Shown: positions 1 to 12,009, counted from the stretch's first letter. The stretch is DNA of 64,000 nucleotides from Tolypeutes matacus (GCA_026826555.1 JAKSZT010053764.1:31288413-31352412); one strand, 5' to 3'. Numbers and translations: made by a program. Notes: a model not told the origin generated them from the letters alone.

Positions 1-49
1 TCATTCACTAAAGCAGTTCATTACAGTCACGAGGTAGGATGAATTACAC

Positions 50-225
50 ACACAGGCTGGGCACAGCACCACACCAGGTGTTTAAGGACGTGTATGGGTA
101 GTAAAAGAGGTCTCTGCCCTCAAGTGTAATGGGAGGAGAAAGTACATACCCATAAAATTATTATGAGCAACTTTAAACAAATATACAAAAGGCAAAGTAA
201 TGTGCCAACTGCATCAGTAAATAAG
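50..225 (+). repeat. L2-type LINE fragment
   Basis: The run from 'gggcacagcaccacacc' through 'ctctgccctcaagtgtaat' follows the ancient L2 motif of 'ggcac..tgtgctagg' then 'tccctgccctcaaggagct'. It is heavily diverged. Confidence 0.45.
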
Positions 226-1010
226 ATGTCATCTATTCGAGCTGTTTGGAGTCTGTCTCCCCATGTGCTCAACACATTAATAAAATTAATACCACTGGCT
301 GAAGCTCCAAGAATGAGATTTGTCTTCTTCCGGGATGTGAAAAGTGCTGCATTTGTCAGTTTGTCCAAGTGAACCCCAAATTACTAACAGATAAAACACC
401 CCGACAAATCTGTGCTCTAGGATTTCCACACAAAAAAGTGTCATAACTTGGAAAATGGTTAATAACTTATCATCACTTTTCAGTTCAAGATGTTTTAAAA
501 TGTCATCACAGGAAAGTACGTTAACAATCTGGTGCCATACAACTCCTTATTTGCAACTTCAACTCACATTTTTATTAACTAAAAGCAGAACCATGATATC
601 ATCAGTTTCTCAAAGCCATTCTTGTTCATGGAATCTTCCATGGAATGGCCTCAATAAAAGTGAGGGAGGACAGTGGGAAATACACATGTATCCTGAGCCT
701 TCATCTTCTAACCAGAAAGTTCCACTTTGTGCAGCACACTCCCTTCCTGTCTTGTTTCCTGTCCCTGGTCTAGCAATTACAGGGTATAACTTTTTAAAGA
801 TACCAACAAGATATTAAACATCTGTGGAGATGTCTCCTTGTGAAGCAACCAATCCAGTATTTTTTTAATTTCTTTTTCTTTTTGGCATATTTAAAATATT
901 GAAGAACATGATAGTTCTTTAAACATCCAAAAGGAGGGCTATTTCACCTCAATGAAGGGGCCCTGAGTGACTAAGGGGGAAACTCCCTTTAAAAGGTAAT
1001 TTAGCCCAAA
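226..1010. other. unassigned intronic DNA
   Basis: I see no recognisable repeat or gene. The open reading frames are short, unlike any known protein, and start at arbitrary ATGs. Confidence 0.5.
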
Positions 1011-1106
1011 ACAAGAGATCACATTAGCAATTTTAAAACTTTCCACAAAGTAAAGTGTAGGCCCAGATGGCTTCACTGGGGAATTCTACCACTCAAGAAA
1101 AAATTA

Positions 1107-1298
1107 GGGAAGCGGCTGTGGCTCAATCAGTGGGGCTCCCGTTTACCATATGGGAGGCCCCGAGTTCGGTTCCCGGGGCCTCCTGGTGAAGGCAAGCCTG
1201 CCCGCACGGCGTGGTTAGCTGACCCAGCGAGCACAAGCAGCAAGGGGGGGATAAATGAATAAATAAATAAAATCTCAAAAAAAAAAATAAAGAAAGAA
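1107..1298 (+). repeat. DAS-III type SINE
   Basis: This is a tRNA-derived SINE with a pol III A box (tgtggctcaatcagtggggc) and B box (gagttcggttcccgg). A body follows (ggtgaaggcaagcctgcccg .. caagcagcaaggggggg) and an A-rich tail. A 12-bp target-site duplication, aagaaaaaatta, lies at 1095-1106 and 1299-1310. Confidence 0.92.
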
Positions 1299-1579
1299 AA
1301 GAAAAAATTAATAATCGGTCCTTCACAAACTCTTCCAAAAATAAAAGAGAAGGGAATGCTTTTCAACTCATTCTATGAGGCCAGTTTACCCGGATACCAA
1401 AATCAGACAAAGACATGACAGGAAATGAAAATACAGACCAATATCCGTTATGATAATAGACACAAAAGTCTTCAAGAAAAACTAGCAAACTGAAACCAGC
1501 AACATATAAAAAGGATTATACACCACAACTAAGTGGGATTTAATCCCAGGAATTCAAGAATAGTAGGCAGAGTAACAGA

Positions 1580-2122
1580 ACAATATCCATAGCCTAATCC
1601 CTAGTACATGTGAATATATTACCTTATATAGCAAAAGGTACTTTGCAGATGTAATTAAGGGATGGGGTGATTATCCTGGATTATTTCAGGGAGCCCAGTC
1701 CAATCACATGAGTCCTTTAAATCAGAGAACTTTGCCACTGGATTAGAAAGATGAGATGAAAGGAGGAGAAGAGAATGAAGCCTTCTGTTCTTAGCTTTGA
1801 AGATGGAGGAAGGGTGTCACAAACTAAGGAATGTGGATGGCTTCTAGAAGCTGGGAATGGGTGCCAGCTGGCAGCCAACAGGACATGGAGCTCTCAGTCC
1901 TACAACTGCAAGGAACCGAGTTCTGCCAACATCCTGAATGAGCAGGAAACATTCTCTCCTAGAGCTTCCCTGGAGGGACATGGCCCCTCCGGCACTTTGA
2001 TTTCAGCCAAGAGAGACCCATGTCAGACTTCTGACCTAGGGAACTGTAAGATAACAAATTTGTATTTTTTAAGTTGTTAGGTTTGTGGTAATTTGTTATG
2101 GAAGTAATAGAAAACGAATACA
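1580..2122 (+). repeat. MLT1-type MaLR solo LTR
   Basis: Long consensus-like stretches of the MLT1 family are present: 'ctaatccctagtacatgtga', 'gcaaaaggtactttgcagat', 'gattatcctggattat', 'tttgaagatggaggaagg', 'gacttctgacctagggaact', ending 'gtggtaatttgttatgg' and 'aatacag'. It is an old insertion within the L1M host. Confidence 0.85.
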
Positions 2123-2795
2123 GGTCATTCTGGAGGTTACACGTATGCAGGTCTCAGCCAGACGCTACTAACTGCCACAGTAAACAAAGCCGCGAACAAA
2201 AGCGTCCGTGAGGGCCCTAGGGACGTCGGACACCACAGGCAAGGCACGCCATGGAATCAACGCCCCCTCGCGGGCTCTACCTAGGAATATAAAAAGCTAT
2301 TTCCCAGTATAACATAGTTATATTTAGGGATAAGTCCCTTAATCGTGATTCTTCTACTTCTTTTATGTGAACCAGTAATTTTCAATTTACTTGTTAAGTA
2401 TATTTCTCAGAGGCTTAAAGGCTTCTGATTGTTCCTAAGTCAGTGGAGCCCTGAAACCCACCAGATATGCGGCCAACGCCTACTCTCCAGTTCTTCAGGC
2501 CTGCCCTGGACAATAACAAAGCAATGATAGCCCAAAAGGAAGGAGTATCTTCAACTGCAGCAAAACAATTCCATTCCTTGCCCCGTAATATGTCCCTTCT
2601 CAGCCTGAAGCAGTCAAAGTGGACATCATCCCAAATTCCACAAGATTGAGAAAAGAACAAGAATAAGGGGAGAGTGTAACCGCTGACTAAAGCAGTTTTA
2701 TTGTTATTGTAGTTGTTGACTGTGTTAACTGAAGAACATGTAATATTGATATTAAAATATTAATTAGAAAAGAACAAAAAGAGAAAATGAATACA
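2123..2795 (+). repeat. unnamed L1-mobilised family, copy A
   Basis: The 3' half (about 2385-2760) aligns by eye with 27310-27650 and 44569-44840. Shared landmarks are 'ctcccagttc/ctccagttc' followed by a Pro-rich coding-like stretch, 'gtggacatcat/accacc', 'gactaaag/agactta', and a TTATTattcTAC-rich block. The 5' part (GC-rich at 2180-2270) has no partner in the window. It is the oldest of the three copies. Confidence 0.5.
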
Positions 2796-3722
2796 GTAAG
2801 ATTGGTTTAACATCCAAAAATCAATTCATGTGATATACCATATTACTAAAATAAAGGCCAAAATCATATGACCACAACAGATGCAGAAAAAGCATCTAAC
2901 ATAGTCCAAAGGCTTTTCATAATTAAAACGCTCAACAAACTAGGGATAGAAGAGAACTTCCTCAATCTGATAAAGGCATCTACCAACAAAACACAGAGCT
3001 AACACATTCAATGGTGAAAGACTGCATGGTTTCTCCGTAAGATCAGGTACAAGACAAAGCTACTCTTGATACTTTTATTTAACATTGTACTGGAGTCTCT
3101 AACCAGGGAAATTAGGCAATAAAGAGAAATAAAAGACATTCAGATTGAAAAGCAAGAAGCAAAAGTATCTCTATTGGCAGATAACATGATCTTCTGTGTA
3201 GAAAATCCTAAAATTCTACTAAAAATTATTTACAACTAATAAACAAATTCAGAAAGGTTGCAGGATACAAGATTATAATAGCATCAAAAAGAAAAAGCAC
3301 TTAAGAATAAATTTTAAAAAGTAATGCAAGAGTTGTACACTGAATACAAAAAACAGTGTTAGAAGAGATTAAAGAAAATCTAAATAAATGGAAAAATAGC
3401 CCACATTCATGGGTCAGCATATTTAATATTGCTAAGATGGCAATACTCCTCAAAATGATCAACATATTCAATGCAATCCTTATCAAAATACCAGCTGGCT
3501 TTACCTGCAGAAATTGACAAACTGGTCTTAAAATCCATATGGAAATGCAAGAGACCCAGAATAGCCAAAATAATCTTGAAAAAGAAGAGCAAAGTTGGAG
3601 GACTTACGACAAAGTTAGAGTAATCAAGATAATGTGGTACTGGCATAAGGATAGCCAAATAAATTAATGGAATAGAATTGAGAGTTGGAAATAAACTGTT
3701 ACATTTATGGTCAATTGATTTT

Positions 3723-3860
3723 TTTGGTTCAAATATTTATTGGGCACCTTTTATGTGCCAGGCATGGTACAAGGTGCTGGGATATAAAAAAGGATAAGAC
3801 AAAGTCCCTCAAGGAGCTCACAGTCCAATGGCAAACTAGTGGGTAAACTGAGACACAGAG
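3723..3860 (+). repeat. L2 fragment inside the retrocopy
   Basis: 'tatttattgggcacctttta', 'tgtgccaggcatggtac' and 'ccctcaaggagctcacagtc' are classic L2 3'-end motifs. It lies antisense to the retrocopied transcript, so its tttatt supplies that transcript's AATAAA signal. Confidence 0.75.
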
Positions 3861-4967
3861 ACACAGAGTGTTAAATGACTACCTCAATGAGGTAAAAGTG
3901 GCTAGGTACCTGGAAATGTGAGAACAGAGTTGGGAAGAGGGCAAGGTGCAGCTCATTATAGGTAAAACCTCTTTGAACAGCAAGTTGCAGGCTTACAGAA
4001 ATACACTGCAAAAGCTGCTTGCAAAGAGCTTTAAAATAGTTTCCAATTCTCAACATCATTGAATTCATTTCTCACAATGAATTAAGTCATTACCTTTCTG
4101 CACTTGGCCAGAAAGCCACCAGTCTGGTGAGACACCGCAATATGTAGGTGGCTTGAAATCAAGAAGCATCAGACTCCAATTTTAGCATTGGGAATCATAT
4201 TAAAATACTTTAATTATATTCATGAGCTTTAAATGTGTAGCACATTTATGATACTTGTACATGTAGAAGTTTGAAAAATCTCCACTCACCCTCATTAGGA
4301 GGATTCCAATAAGTTAGACACCGCAGAAATTAGAGAATTTGTGTTACTTTCCATATATACATTGTTTTGGCTGTACAATGGTGAAGTTTCACTTAGACAT
4401 TTGTCGTAAGTAATCTAATCATTACACAGATATATTTAAAAAATCACATTCAGATTCATTGTGCACTGCTATTCAATTTACAACAGCTAAAGGCAAACAT
4501 GAACCAGTGTAAGGTAATTTCTTTTTCTATCCTACACATTATCCTTGAAGAAAAAGGGTAGAGTCAAAGAACTATCCATTTCAGGTCTGATCATCTGTTG
4601 CAGTGATATTCTTTGCGAAGAAGTTATTTCAGTAGGCAAGATGTCTATGTCACTGACAAAAAGCAATGAATAACGATAAAAGAGTTGCTTTCACATGCAT
4701 AAACCATAACTACCCATGAATCTAAGCAGTGGACTGCTCTAAGATACTAGTGCTCTGAATGCTGCTGGCCTAAGAAGGACACGTGACTGGCCTTAACAAT
4801 GCTACTACCTGGGAACAAGACAACATCAGAAATAATTTGTTGCTCTGAGAATCAAACTGGATGCATCATTCCTCCATTTGGACATCACCCAAAAACTTAA
4901 TACATGAATTCTCAAATGCTACAGGTAGTCAGTTGCTCATTTCGAGTAATTCTTCACTTTGCGGAGG
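3723..4967 (-). pseudogene. processed retrocopy of an unidentified transcript
   Basis: A 1,245-bp insert splits L1 ORF2 and is flanked by a perfect 16-bp TSD (atggtcaattgatttt at 3707-3722 and 4968-4983). Read on the minus strand it ends with AATAAA, then 11 bases, then a short A-run, the layout of a polyadenylated mRNA copied by L1 machinery. No long ORF is seen, so it looks like 3'-UTR or noncoding sequence. The source gene is not recognised. Its last ~140 bases are an antisense L2 fragment. Confidence 0.75.
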
Positions 4968-5902
4968 ATGGTCAATTGATTTTGACAAGACAACTCAGTA
5001 GGGAAAGAATAGTCTTTTGTGTTGGGACAACTGGGAATTTACATGTAAAAGAATGAAGCAGAATCCTTATCTCACATCATATTTAAAAATTAATTCAAGA
5101 TGGACCATCACCCTAAATGTTAAAACTAAAACTAGATAACTTTCAGAAGAAAGCAGCAGAGTAAATCTTTATGGCCTTTAATTAGGCATTGGATTCTTAA
5201 ATATGACACTGAAAGCAAAGCAACAAAAGAAAAAACATAAATGGAACCTCATCAAAACCTTTTGTACTTCAAAGGACTACCAAGAAAGTGAAACGGCAAC
5301 CCACAGAATAGGATAATATATTTGTAAATCATATACCTGATAAGGGACTTCTATCTAGAATGAAGAATTCTTACAACTCAATAATAAAAAAAATAATAAC
5401 CTAATTTAAAAATAGACAAAGGATTTTAATAGACATTTCTTCAAAGAAGATATACAAATGGCTGGTAAGCACATGAAAAGATGCTCAACATCATTAGACA
5501 TCAGGGAAATGCAAATCAAAACCACAATGAGATAACACACCCACTAGGATGGCTAGAAGCAAAAGGTAGATAATAACAAATATTGGTAAGGATGTGGAGA
5601 AATTGGAACCCTCATACATTGCTAGTGGGATTGTAAAATGGTGCAGCCCTTTTGGAAAAGAGTTTGGCAGTTCATCAAAAAGTTAAACACAGAGTTACCA
5701 TATGACCAGAAATTCCACTCCTAGGTATTTACTCAAGAGAATTGAAGACATATGTCTATGCAAAGCATACTCATGAATATTTATAGCAGCATTATTCATA
5801 AGAGCTAAAAAGTAGAAACAACTCAAAGGTCCATCACTGATGAATGGATAAACATATGGTATAGCCATAAAAGAAGATATTATTTGGCAATAAAAAGGAA
5901 TG

Positions 5903-6961
5903 GGGGGTGGTGGATGTGGCTCAAATGATTGGGTATCTGTCTCCCATATGGAAGGACCTGGGTTCGATCCCCGGGACCTCCTAGTAAAATAAAGAAAAAT
6001 TTAGAAGCTGCGCAGGACGCCAGGCCCTGTGCACAGGTGAGCCCCCAGGCCCCGTGGGCGCCGCCAGGCCCCGCGTGCAGGCATGCAAGGCCCCACCGAG
6101 CCACACAACAAGACGACGACATAACAGGAGAGTGACGCATAAGGGAGAGCCAAGACAAGATGTGCCGAAAAACCAGGAACTAAGGTGGCGCAGGTGGCAG
6201 GATGCTTCTCTTCTACCTTGGAGGTTCCCCGGATCGAATCCCGGTGAAGACAGGAGGAAAAGGATAAGAAAAGAGGGCAGGAAACAGACACAGAAAATTG
6301 CCCAGCGAATGGAAACTAAAACAGCAAAAACGGGGAAGGGGGGTTTGATGTAATTATGAATTCCAAAAATAGATATTGGATTATGGTTGTAAACTGGTCT
6401 GCTAATCTGGGCATGATTAAATTATGATTAGGGCATTAACTGGGTCAGTAGGGCGTTGAGCCCCACCCCTTGGTGGGGCGGGAATCAAATATAAAAGGCA
6501 TGACAAAGAACAGAGTTGGAGCAGTTTTTGAGTTGGAGTTATGATGTGGAGTCTTGAGCTGCAGCCCCGGGAAGTAGCGTACAGAGGAGCTTGGTCGTGA
6601 GGAAAAAGAGAAGGCCCTGGGAGGAGAAGCAAGCCATTTGTCTGATAGTCTACAGCTGGCCTTGTGGCACAAAGCAAGCCTGAGCTCAGAGAGAGGCAAG
6701 CCCCAGGAAGAGAGGAACCCAAGAAGCCTGAGCCCTGGCAAACGTAGGCAGCTGTCTTGCTCCAACACGTGGCAATGGGCTTTGGTGAGGGAAGAAACTT
6801 ATGCTTTATGGCCTGGTAACTGTAAGCTTCTACCCCAAACAAATACCCTTTATAAAGACCAACAGATTTCTGGTATTTTGTATCAGCATTCCTTTGGCTG
6901 ACTAATACAGGGGGTTAAAAAATGGATAAAGGTAAAATAAAGAAATAAATCTTAAAAAAAA
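5903..6961 (+). repeat. dimeric DAS-type SINE interrupted by an LTR
   Basis: The first tRNA-like unit is at 5905-5985 (tgtggctcaaatgattggg .. gggttcgatccccggg). It is followed by a GC-rich linker and a second tRNA-like unit at about 6184-6248 (ggtggcgcaggtggcaggat .. atcgaatcccggtg). An A-rich end at 6917-6961 resumes after the LTR. An 11-bp TSD, aaaaaggaatg, lies at 5892-5902 and 6962-6972. Confidence 0.8.
6346..6909 (+). repeat. MaLR-like solo LTR (xenarthran family 1)
   Basis: It shares most of its length with the LTRs at 15120, 39323 and 63354: 'atgaattccaaaaatagata', 'acacgtggca', 'gactgtaagcttctacccca', an AATA/AACAAA region and a terminal 'ggctgactaataca'. The first ~12 bases are shortened. 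The seven-base repeat gggggtt abuts both ends (6339-6345, 6910-6916). It was inserted inside a DAS SINE and no internal viral genes remain. Confidence 0.85.
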
Positions 6962-6973
6962 AAAAAGGAATGA

Positions 6974-7122
6974 AGGGGAGTGGATGTGGCTCAAGCAGTT
7001 GAGTGCCTGCCTCTCACATGGGAGGTCGCAGGTTCAGTTCCCGTGCCTCCAAAAAGACAATGAACAAAGACAAAAAAAAAAAACAAGCAAACAACCAAAA
7101 AAAAAAAAAAAAAAAAAAAAAG
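6974..7122 (+). repeat. DAS-type SINE
   Basis: A tRNA-like head (tgtggctcaagcagttgagt .. ggttcagttcccgtg) is followed by a long A-rich tail. It is the second SINE to land beside the same L1M 3'-region site. Confidence 0.85.
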
Positions 7123-7552
7123 GGAACATTGAGAACATTATGCTAAGTGAAAACATCAGTCACAAAGGACCATATATCGTATGAATCAATTACATTAAAT
7201 GTTCCGAATAGTCTAATCCATAGAGAAAGAAAGTAGATTAGTGGTTGTAAGGGGTTGCAGAAATGTACCCATTATTGCTTAATGGGTACAGGTTTTCTTT
7301 TAAGGGGGATAAAAATTTTACTAAAAACACTGAATTGTATACTTTAAATGGCTGAGTTGTTTGGTATGTGAATAAAAAATGATAGTTTATAGAGAGGCAT
7401 CAGAGGAGAGAAAGAGTACAGAGATCTGGTTCATGGGAAAGCCAGTTGAAGAAAAAAACCGGGAGAGAATGAGGCTGACGTCTTTAGGGTGCACATTCCT
7501 CCTCTCAGTTATTCAGGTCTGAATTCAAGGCATGGATCACAGGCTTACTCTA

Positions 7553-7734
7553 CTCCAGTGGTTCCCAAAGTGGGCTTCAGACCAGCTGCAGCAGCAGCAC
7601 CTGGGAACTTGCCAGAAAAGCAAAGTCTCAGGCCCCACCCCAATCTTCAATATCAGAAACTCTATGTGTAGGATCCAGCCACCAGGGGTATAATAAGTGT
7701 CCCATGTGACCCTCAAGTTTGAGAACCTCTCAAA
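7553..7734 (+). repeat. MER5A-type hAT DNA transposon fossil
   Basis: 'cagtggttcccaaagtgggc', 'agcagcacctgggaactt', 'caggccccaccccaatctt' and 'atcagaaactctatgtgt' match the MER5A pattern. The end, 'aagtttgagaacc', mirrors the start as a terminal inverted repeat. Confidence 0.82.
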
Positions 7735-8744
7735 AGGTAGGAATGACATTCACATGGTGTTTGTGGGCCTGTGTGCAGGCCTGTAGGCAATCGTTCAGGG
7801 ATAGAAAGTCAACTGCAATAACAGAAGGACACAATGAGAACAGGCAGCACGGCGCTACATGGGAATTTGCTAATCTGTTAATCACCCAAACCCAAGTCAG
7901 GATTGGTTTTTATAAAAATAAGCTCTCCTTACCAAAAAATATGGTCACCAGGATCAGAATTTACAAAGGCTTACAAGGTTGATAGAACTTACAACATTTT
8001 GAAGCTAAATGACATAACCTAAAATTTATCCTCGGGTTGTAGGGCGCAGGCCCTAAGAGAATGGCTCTGTTCTTTCATTAAAAGAGTGGAGGGAGCAGAG
8101 AGAATTTTACTTTGGAGAGCATAAGTGGGCTGTCTCCAAGGGAAGAACTGAGAATTGAGTCTGGGAATTTCTCTCTTACATCTGTCCCCTCTCTAACTTT
8201 CACCATTCCTCTTTACTTTTTCTTTTACATCCTCCCAGGGCCAGGACGTAGATGAGGCAAGTGGGCCATTTGGGGTTCACAAGTTAAGGGTGCATGCACG
8301 CCCAGGTACCTGCATACCCCATGGGCCTCGCAGAGCCTATGCTGAACATCTAGCCTTGGAGGATGCCCCTGCAGAAGAGACCGCGTGGGCTCTGGAAGCA
8401 GCTTCACGCTGTTGGGCAGGGGACTGGGTTCCTAATACATGTAATTGGTCTAGAAGCAGCAGAGCAGGCTCCAACTAGGCATGTCCCCTTAGCCCTGTAG
8501 AATTCTTACCTCCTGAGGTGGGTCATGACAGGAGCAGGCCTGAGTGAGGCTCTCAAGCTTGAAACTGAGTTTTTGAGAGGTAAATTTTTTTTGGAAGAAA
8601 TACATATGCCTAATAAATATAAGAAGAAATGCTCTACCTCATAAATAATTTAGAAACTGTGAATTCAAACAACAAAATTTAGCTTAGAAGGTTTCAAACA
8701 GGGGAGAGATGTGGTTGGGATACTTTTGAAAAGAAAGAATTTGG
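7735..8744. other. unassigned intronic DNA
   Basis: No repeat, gene or RNA recognised over about 1 kb. Short open frames on both strands look accidental. Confidence 0.5.
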
Positions 8745-10861
8745 TACCAGGGGCCAACCAACCAAGATGGTGACATAAGGTGCTACAGGGTTCCATTCCC
8801 CCACAGAATCTTTGAACAACCAGAGAAAACCAACAGAACTCCAGAAAACAGCTAAAGGATTGCAGTAACTGGGCAAGTGCCAAGTCGGAGAAAATGCAAC
8901 TTAAAAAACAAAGGAGAAGATTGTGGTGTCCTTGCTGGCCCCTCCCCCACTCCTTTCCTGGCACAGGATGTCATGGGCCTAGGCTGTCATTATGGGTCCC
9001 CAACCCTGTTCCGGGGGAAGCAGACTAAGCCCTGTGCACATACTGTAAACCCAAGAGGAGAAAATGACCTGGAGATGTTATAGAGAGAGGTAAGGACAAT
9101 ATTTTGGGGAATGGAAAGCAGATGCCAGATGACTGAGAGCTGATTACCTAACAGAATAGATAAAGAAATAAACTTCATACCTGCCAAGAGAGATATCCAA
9201 AAGAGGCAAGTGGCTTCATACCTCAGAATGCCAGAGAGGCTACTGGGTTGATAGGCTCATATTTAGAAAGGAGGTGCCTCTGAAGGCAGTGGGGTTGGCT
9301 TGTGGAAAGTCTATATGAGTAACTGCAGGGTACCCATCCTCCAGGATCATTCCACCTTGATAGAAATCTAGAATTTTCTCCCTCAGGCAGAGGCCACGGG
9401 AGCACCATGTACAGTTTGAGGAGTGGTGTACATTTTGAAGCAGATATATTATGTGAAAATCTATGCACTGATTGGTGAGCCCTCCAGCCTCATTCTCCCG
9501 CTCAGGATACTGGAAGCTGGACCTAAGATGGGAACATTCCTGTCTGGGCAAACAGCTATATCCCAAGAGAAAAGGGATATAATTTCAGACATCTGAAGCC
9601 TCCTAACAAAATAGGTCACCATTTAAGCACCCATACATGATTCAGAGCTTCCTATCATCATTTATAGATGCTTACCTGAAGGAACAGCCAAGGGTTAACA
9701 GTTAAAGAATTTCCAACACAGAACAAAAAAACACAAGCAAAGAAAATAAAACAGCTTTGGGAGAAACAGAGACAATGCAGAGAACAGAACAATTACATAA
9801 AACCTTATCATTTATATCTTCAGAAATAACAGGAAAATATTTAGAACAAGAACAAAGTGCTATTAAAAAAAAAGGAAACATTTGGCAAACAGAAATTTTA
9901 AAATTTCAATAGATAGGTGGGGAAAATTGAAGAAATTCTCCCCAAAATAGAATTCAAAATGAGAAAGACGTAGAAAACAGGACTGCAATAAGAAAATTAG
10001 AGGATCGATCCAGGCAGTTTAATATCTGGCTAATGGAAATTCAGAAAGCAGCAGAGACGATGGGGAGAGAGAGACTTTTTCAAAGGAACCCTATATGAAA
10101 ATTTCCCAGAATTGCAGCACTGAATCTTCAGATTGAAAGGGTTTGGAGGATCCAGCCCAATGAATGAAAAATATCACTTCAATAACAGCAGGGATAAAGA
10201 GAAAAGGCCAAATTCTTTGAGAACATAGATCATGTACAAAGAATCAAGAATCAGAACGGTATTAGATTTCTGAAGAGCTAATGCAAACTACAAGACACTA
10301 GAGTAATGCTTTCAAAATCTGAAAAAAAAAAAAAAAATTTCAACCCAGAACTCAATACCCAGGTGAATACTGATAAAACATAAGGGTAGAATAAGCACAC
10401 TTCAGACATTAAAGAGCTCAAAAAAACGAAGTGCCATGCCCCTTTTCTTAGGAGACTATCGCAGTTTGTGCTCCAGGCAAACATGAAATGGACCCAGAAA
10501 GAAGATACAATGCCTGGAACCCAGTAGGGGAAGTCTTGAGATCAGAGCTGTGAGGTGAACAAGAGAACAATCATTCCAGCTTGGGGGAGGATGATGGAAG
10601 GCTTGCCATAAGATGGATCTGAGGGAGAAAAATGGAATTTATAGATGATATGATTTGTTTTATCACAAGAAGAATTTTATAATTCTGTCTGAAAATTTGG
10701 GAATGAATTAATGTTAGACACATAAGGCAATGTTCTTGGAAAAAAATTAAAATGTGTTCTATAAAGTAAATATAATCATGGTAATATTTATGAATATTTA
10801 TGTAATTCTAATATAAAGAATGATAAATGATTTTACTGCAAAGAATTATATAAGGAGACTA

Positions 10862-10893
<32 letters not shown>

Positions 10894-11130
10894 ATGGAAA
10901 GGATTATAAATTGTTTCTAAAATAGGATACAAATAAGAGTATAAGACTAAAACTTCAAAATATGGAGGTTAACAGAAGAAATTGCCAAAACTTTGAAAGT
11001 GATCACTTCTGTGTAGTATAAATCAGACATGTCAGAGGTTGCTCTTTTTCATTTTAAGTCTTATATTATAGGATTAAAAATATTATGTACCTGGGTTACT
11101 TCGATTTAAAAAATAAAAATTAGTGAGTAG
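8745..11130 (+). mobile_element. old HAL1/L1M-like LINE
   Basis: It starts near 'caaccaagatggtgacataa', typical of L1 5' ends. The ORF1-like region has a poly(A)-interrupted 'tcaacccagaactcaatacc', 'cttcagacattaaagagctc' and 'cttaggagactatcgcag', as in half-L1 (HAL1) elements. No ORF2 reverse-transcriptase region follows. The sequence goes directly to an AT-rich 3' end near 'gtacctgggttacttcgatt'. Reading frames are broken. Confidence 0.55.
10864..10893 (+). repeat. (TG)n microsatellite
   Basis: Fifteen uninterrupted TG dinucleotides inside the 3' region of the HAL1-like element. Confidence 0.97.
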
Positions 11131-11149
11131 TTGAAGGAACCTGAAGTAA

Positions 11150-11265
11150 TAAATTAATAGCTCTAGTCTCAGCTTCCTTATTGGTAAAATGGGAATAGTA
11201 TTATTTTGATATTTTTGTGATTGCTAATGAGCCAGTATATGAAAGCACACTTTGTAAACCATAAC
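11150..11265 (+). repeat. MIR SINE fragment
   Basis: 'tcagcttccttattggtaaa' and 'atgggaatagtattattttg' followed by 'gaaagcacactttgtaaacc' reproduce the MIR 3' half. Confidence 0.72.
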
Positions 11266-11885
11266 GCTACATCCAAAGGATATAAAAACGTGAACAAGAG
11301 AACCATGTTATTCTTTTTATTCATACCTAATACAGGTAGGAGCTACTGAGTTCTAATCCAATGCACGGCATATGTTACACTCATACACACACCACATCCA
11401 CAGCTTGTATCTGGGCTGTTTTGGTTCATTAAAATAGTTGTGAACAAGCAGTTATACTATTAGCCATCTACCCATTACGATTCTAAAAGCACTACAGTAT
11501 AAGAAGCACCTGACACTAAACCAGCCTGAGCATGATCTCCTCTTTTCAGAACCTCAGCTGGAACTTCCAGATCTCACAGTCTTGCAGTCATTATTACGAA
11601 CATTATGAATGGGCTGGCCAGGCCCAAGCCCAACACTGGAGCCAGTTAATAAGAACTGAAAAGTCTAGTTGACATCATAATCACACCAGAACCACCATCT
11701 AAAAAGGGGCATGGATAACTTGGAGGATTCGGAGAAAAAAGACAAAGCAGTGTATTTTAAAACGTGTTCCACAAAACCCTCTACCAGTCCTGCTTCTCTA
11801 AAGGAGAAGTCCATCATCAAACATATTTGGGAAACACTGCAGAGTTGTGCTGGGGGTGCTGGGGGAGTTGTTTGAAAAGAGACGA
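11266..11885. other. unassigned intronic DNA
   Basis: Nothing recognised. A 159-codon open frame on the minus strand (11665-12144) reads across this stretch and the adjoining DAS SINE and resembles no protein. Confidence 0.45.
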
Positions 11886-12000
11886 GTTTTAGTTTGTCTA
11901 ACACAGTATTTACCAAACATATCTGACCATGGAACCCTATTTTATATTTAACATTTATTTTAATCCAATTGTGGGAACACACTTTGGGAAATTCTGACTT
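11886..12000 (+). repeat. possible old hAT-type fossil
   Basis: 'cacagtatttaccaaacata', 'ctgaccatggaaccctattt' and 'acacactttgggaaattctg' resemble the fused terminal regions of small mammalian DNA transposons (typical 'agtgtttcccaaac .. gtttgggaaatgctg'). The family is not certain. Confidence 0.4.
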
Positions 12001-12009
12001 AAAAGAGCT

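Larger units (their letters stand above)
1011..7378 (+). mobile_element. old L1M LINE (ORF2 and 3' UTR), multiply interrupted
   Basis: Decayed ORF2 is readable in pieces: GPDGFTGEFYH at about 1050, a GF.PGIQE-like stretch at 1530, FNIQKSIHVIYH at 2805, and the C-terminal third at 3020-3722 and 4984-5900. The 3' UTR ends near 7375 with the L1M signature 'cactgaattgtatacttt' and 'gtatgtgaataaaaaat'. All reading frames are broken. Later insertions at 1107, about 1580, 3723, 5903 and 6974 account for roughly half its span. Confidence 0.85.

Noticed and set aside
1123..1366. tRNA gene suggested by A and B boxes
   Set aside because: The boxes belong to a SINE with a poly(A) tail and target-site duplication. 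No cloverleaf with a proper acceptor stem follows. The same applies to all DAS copies.
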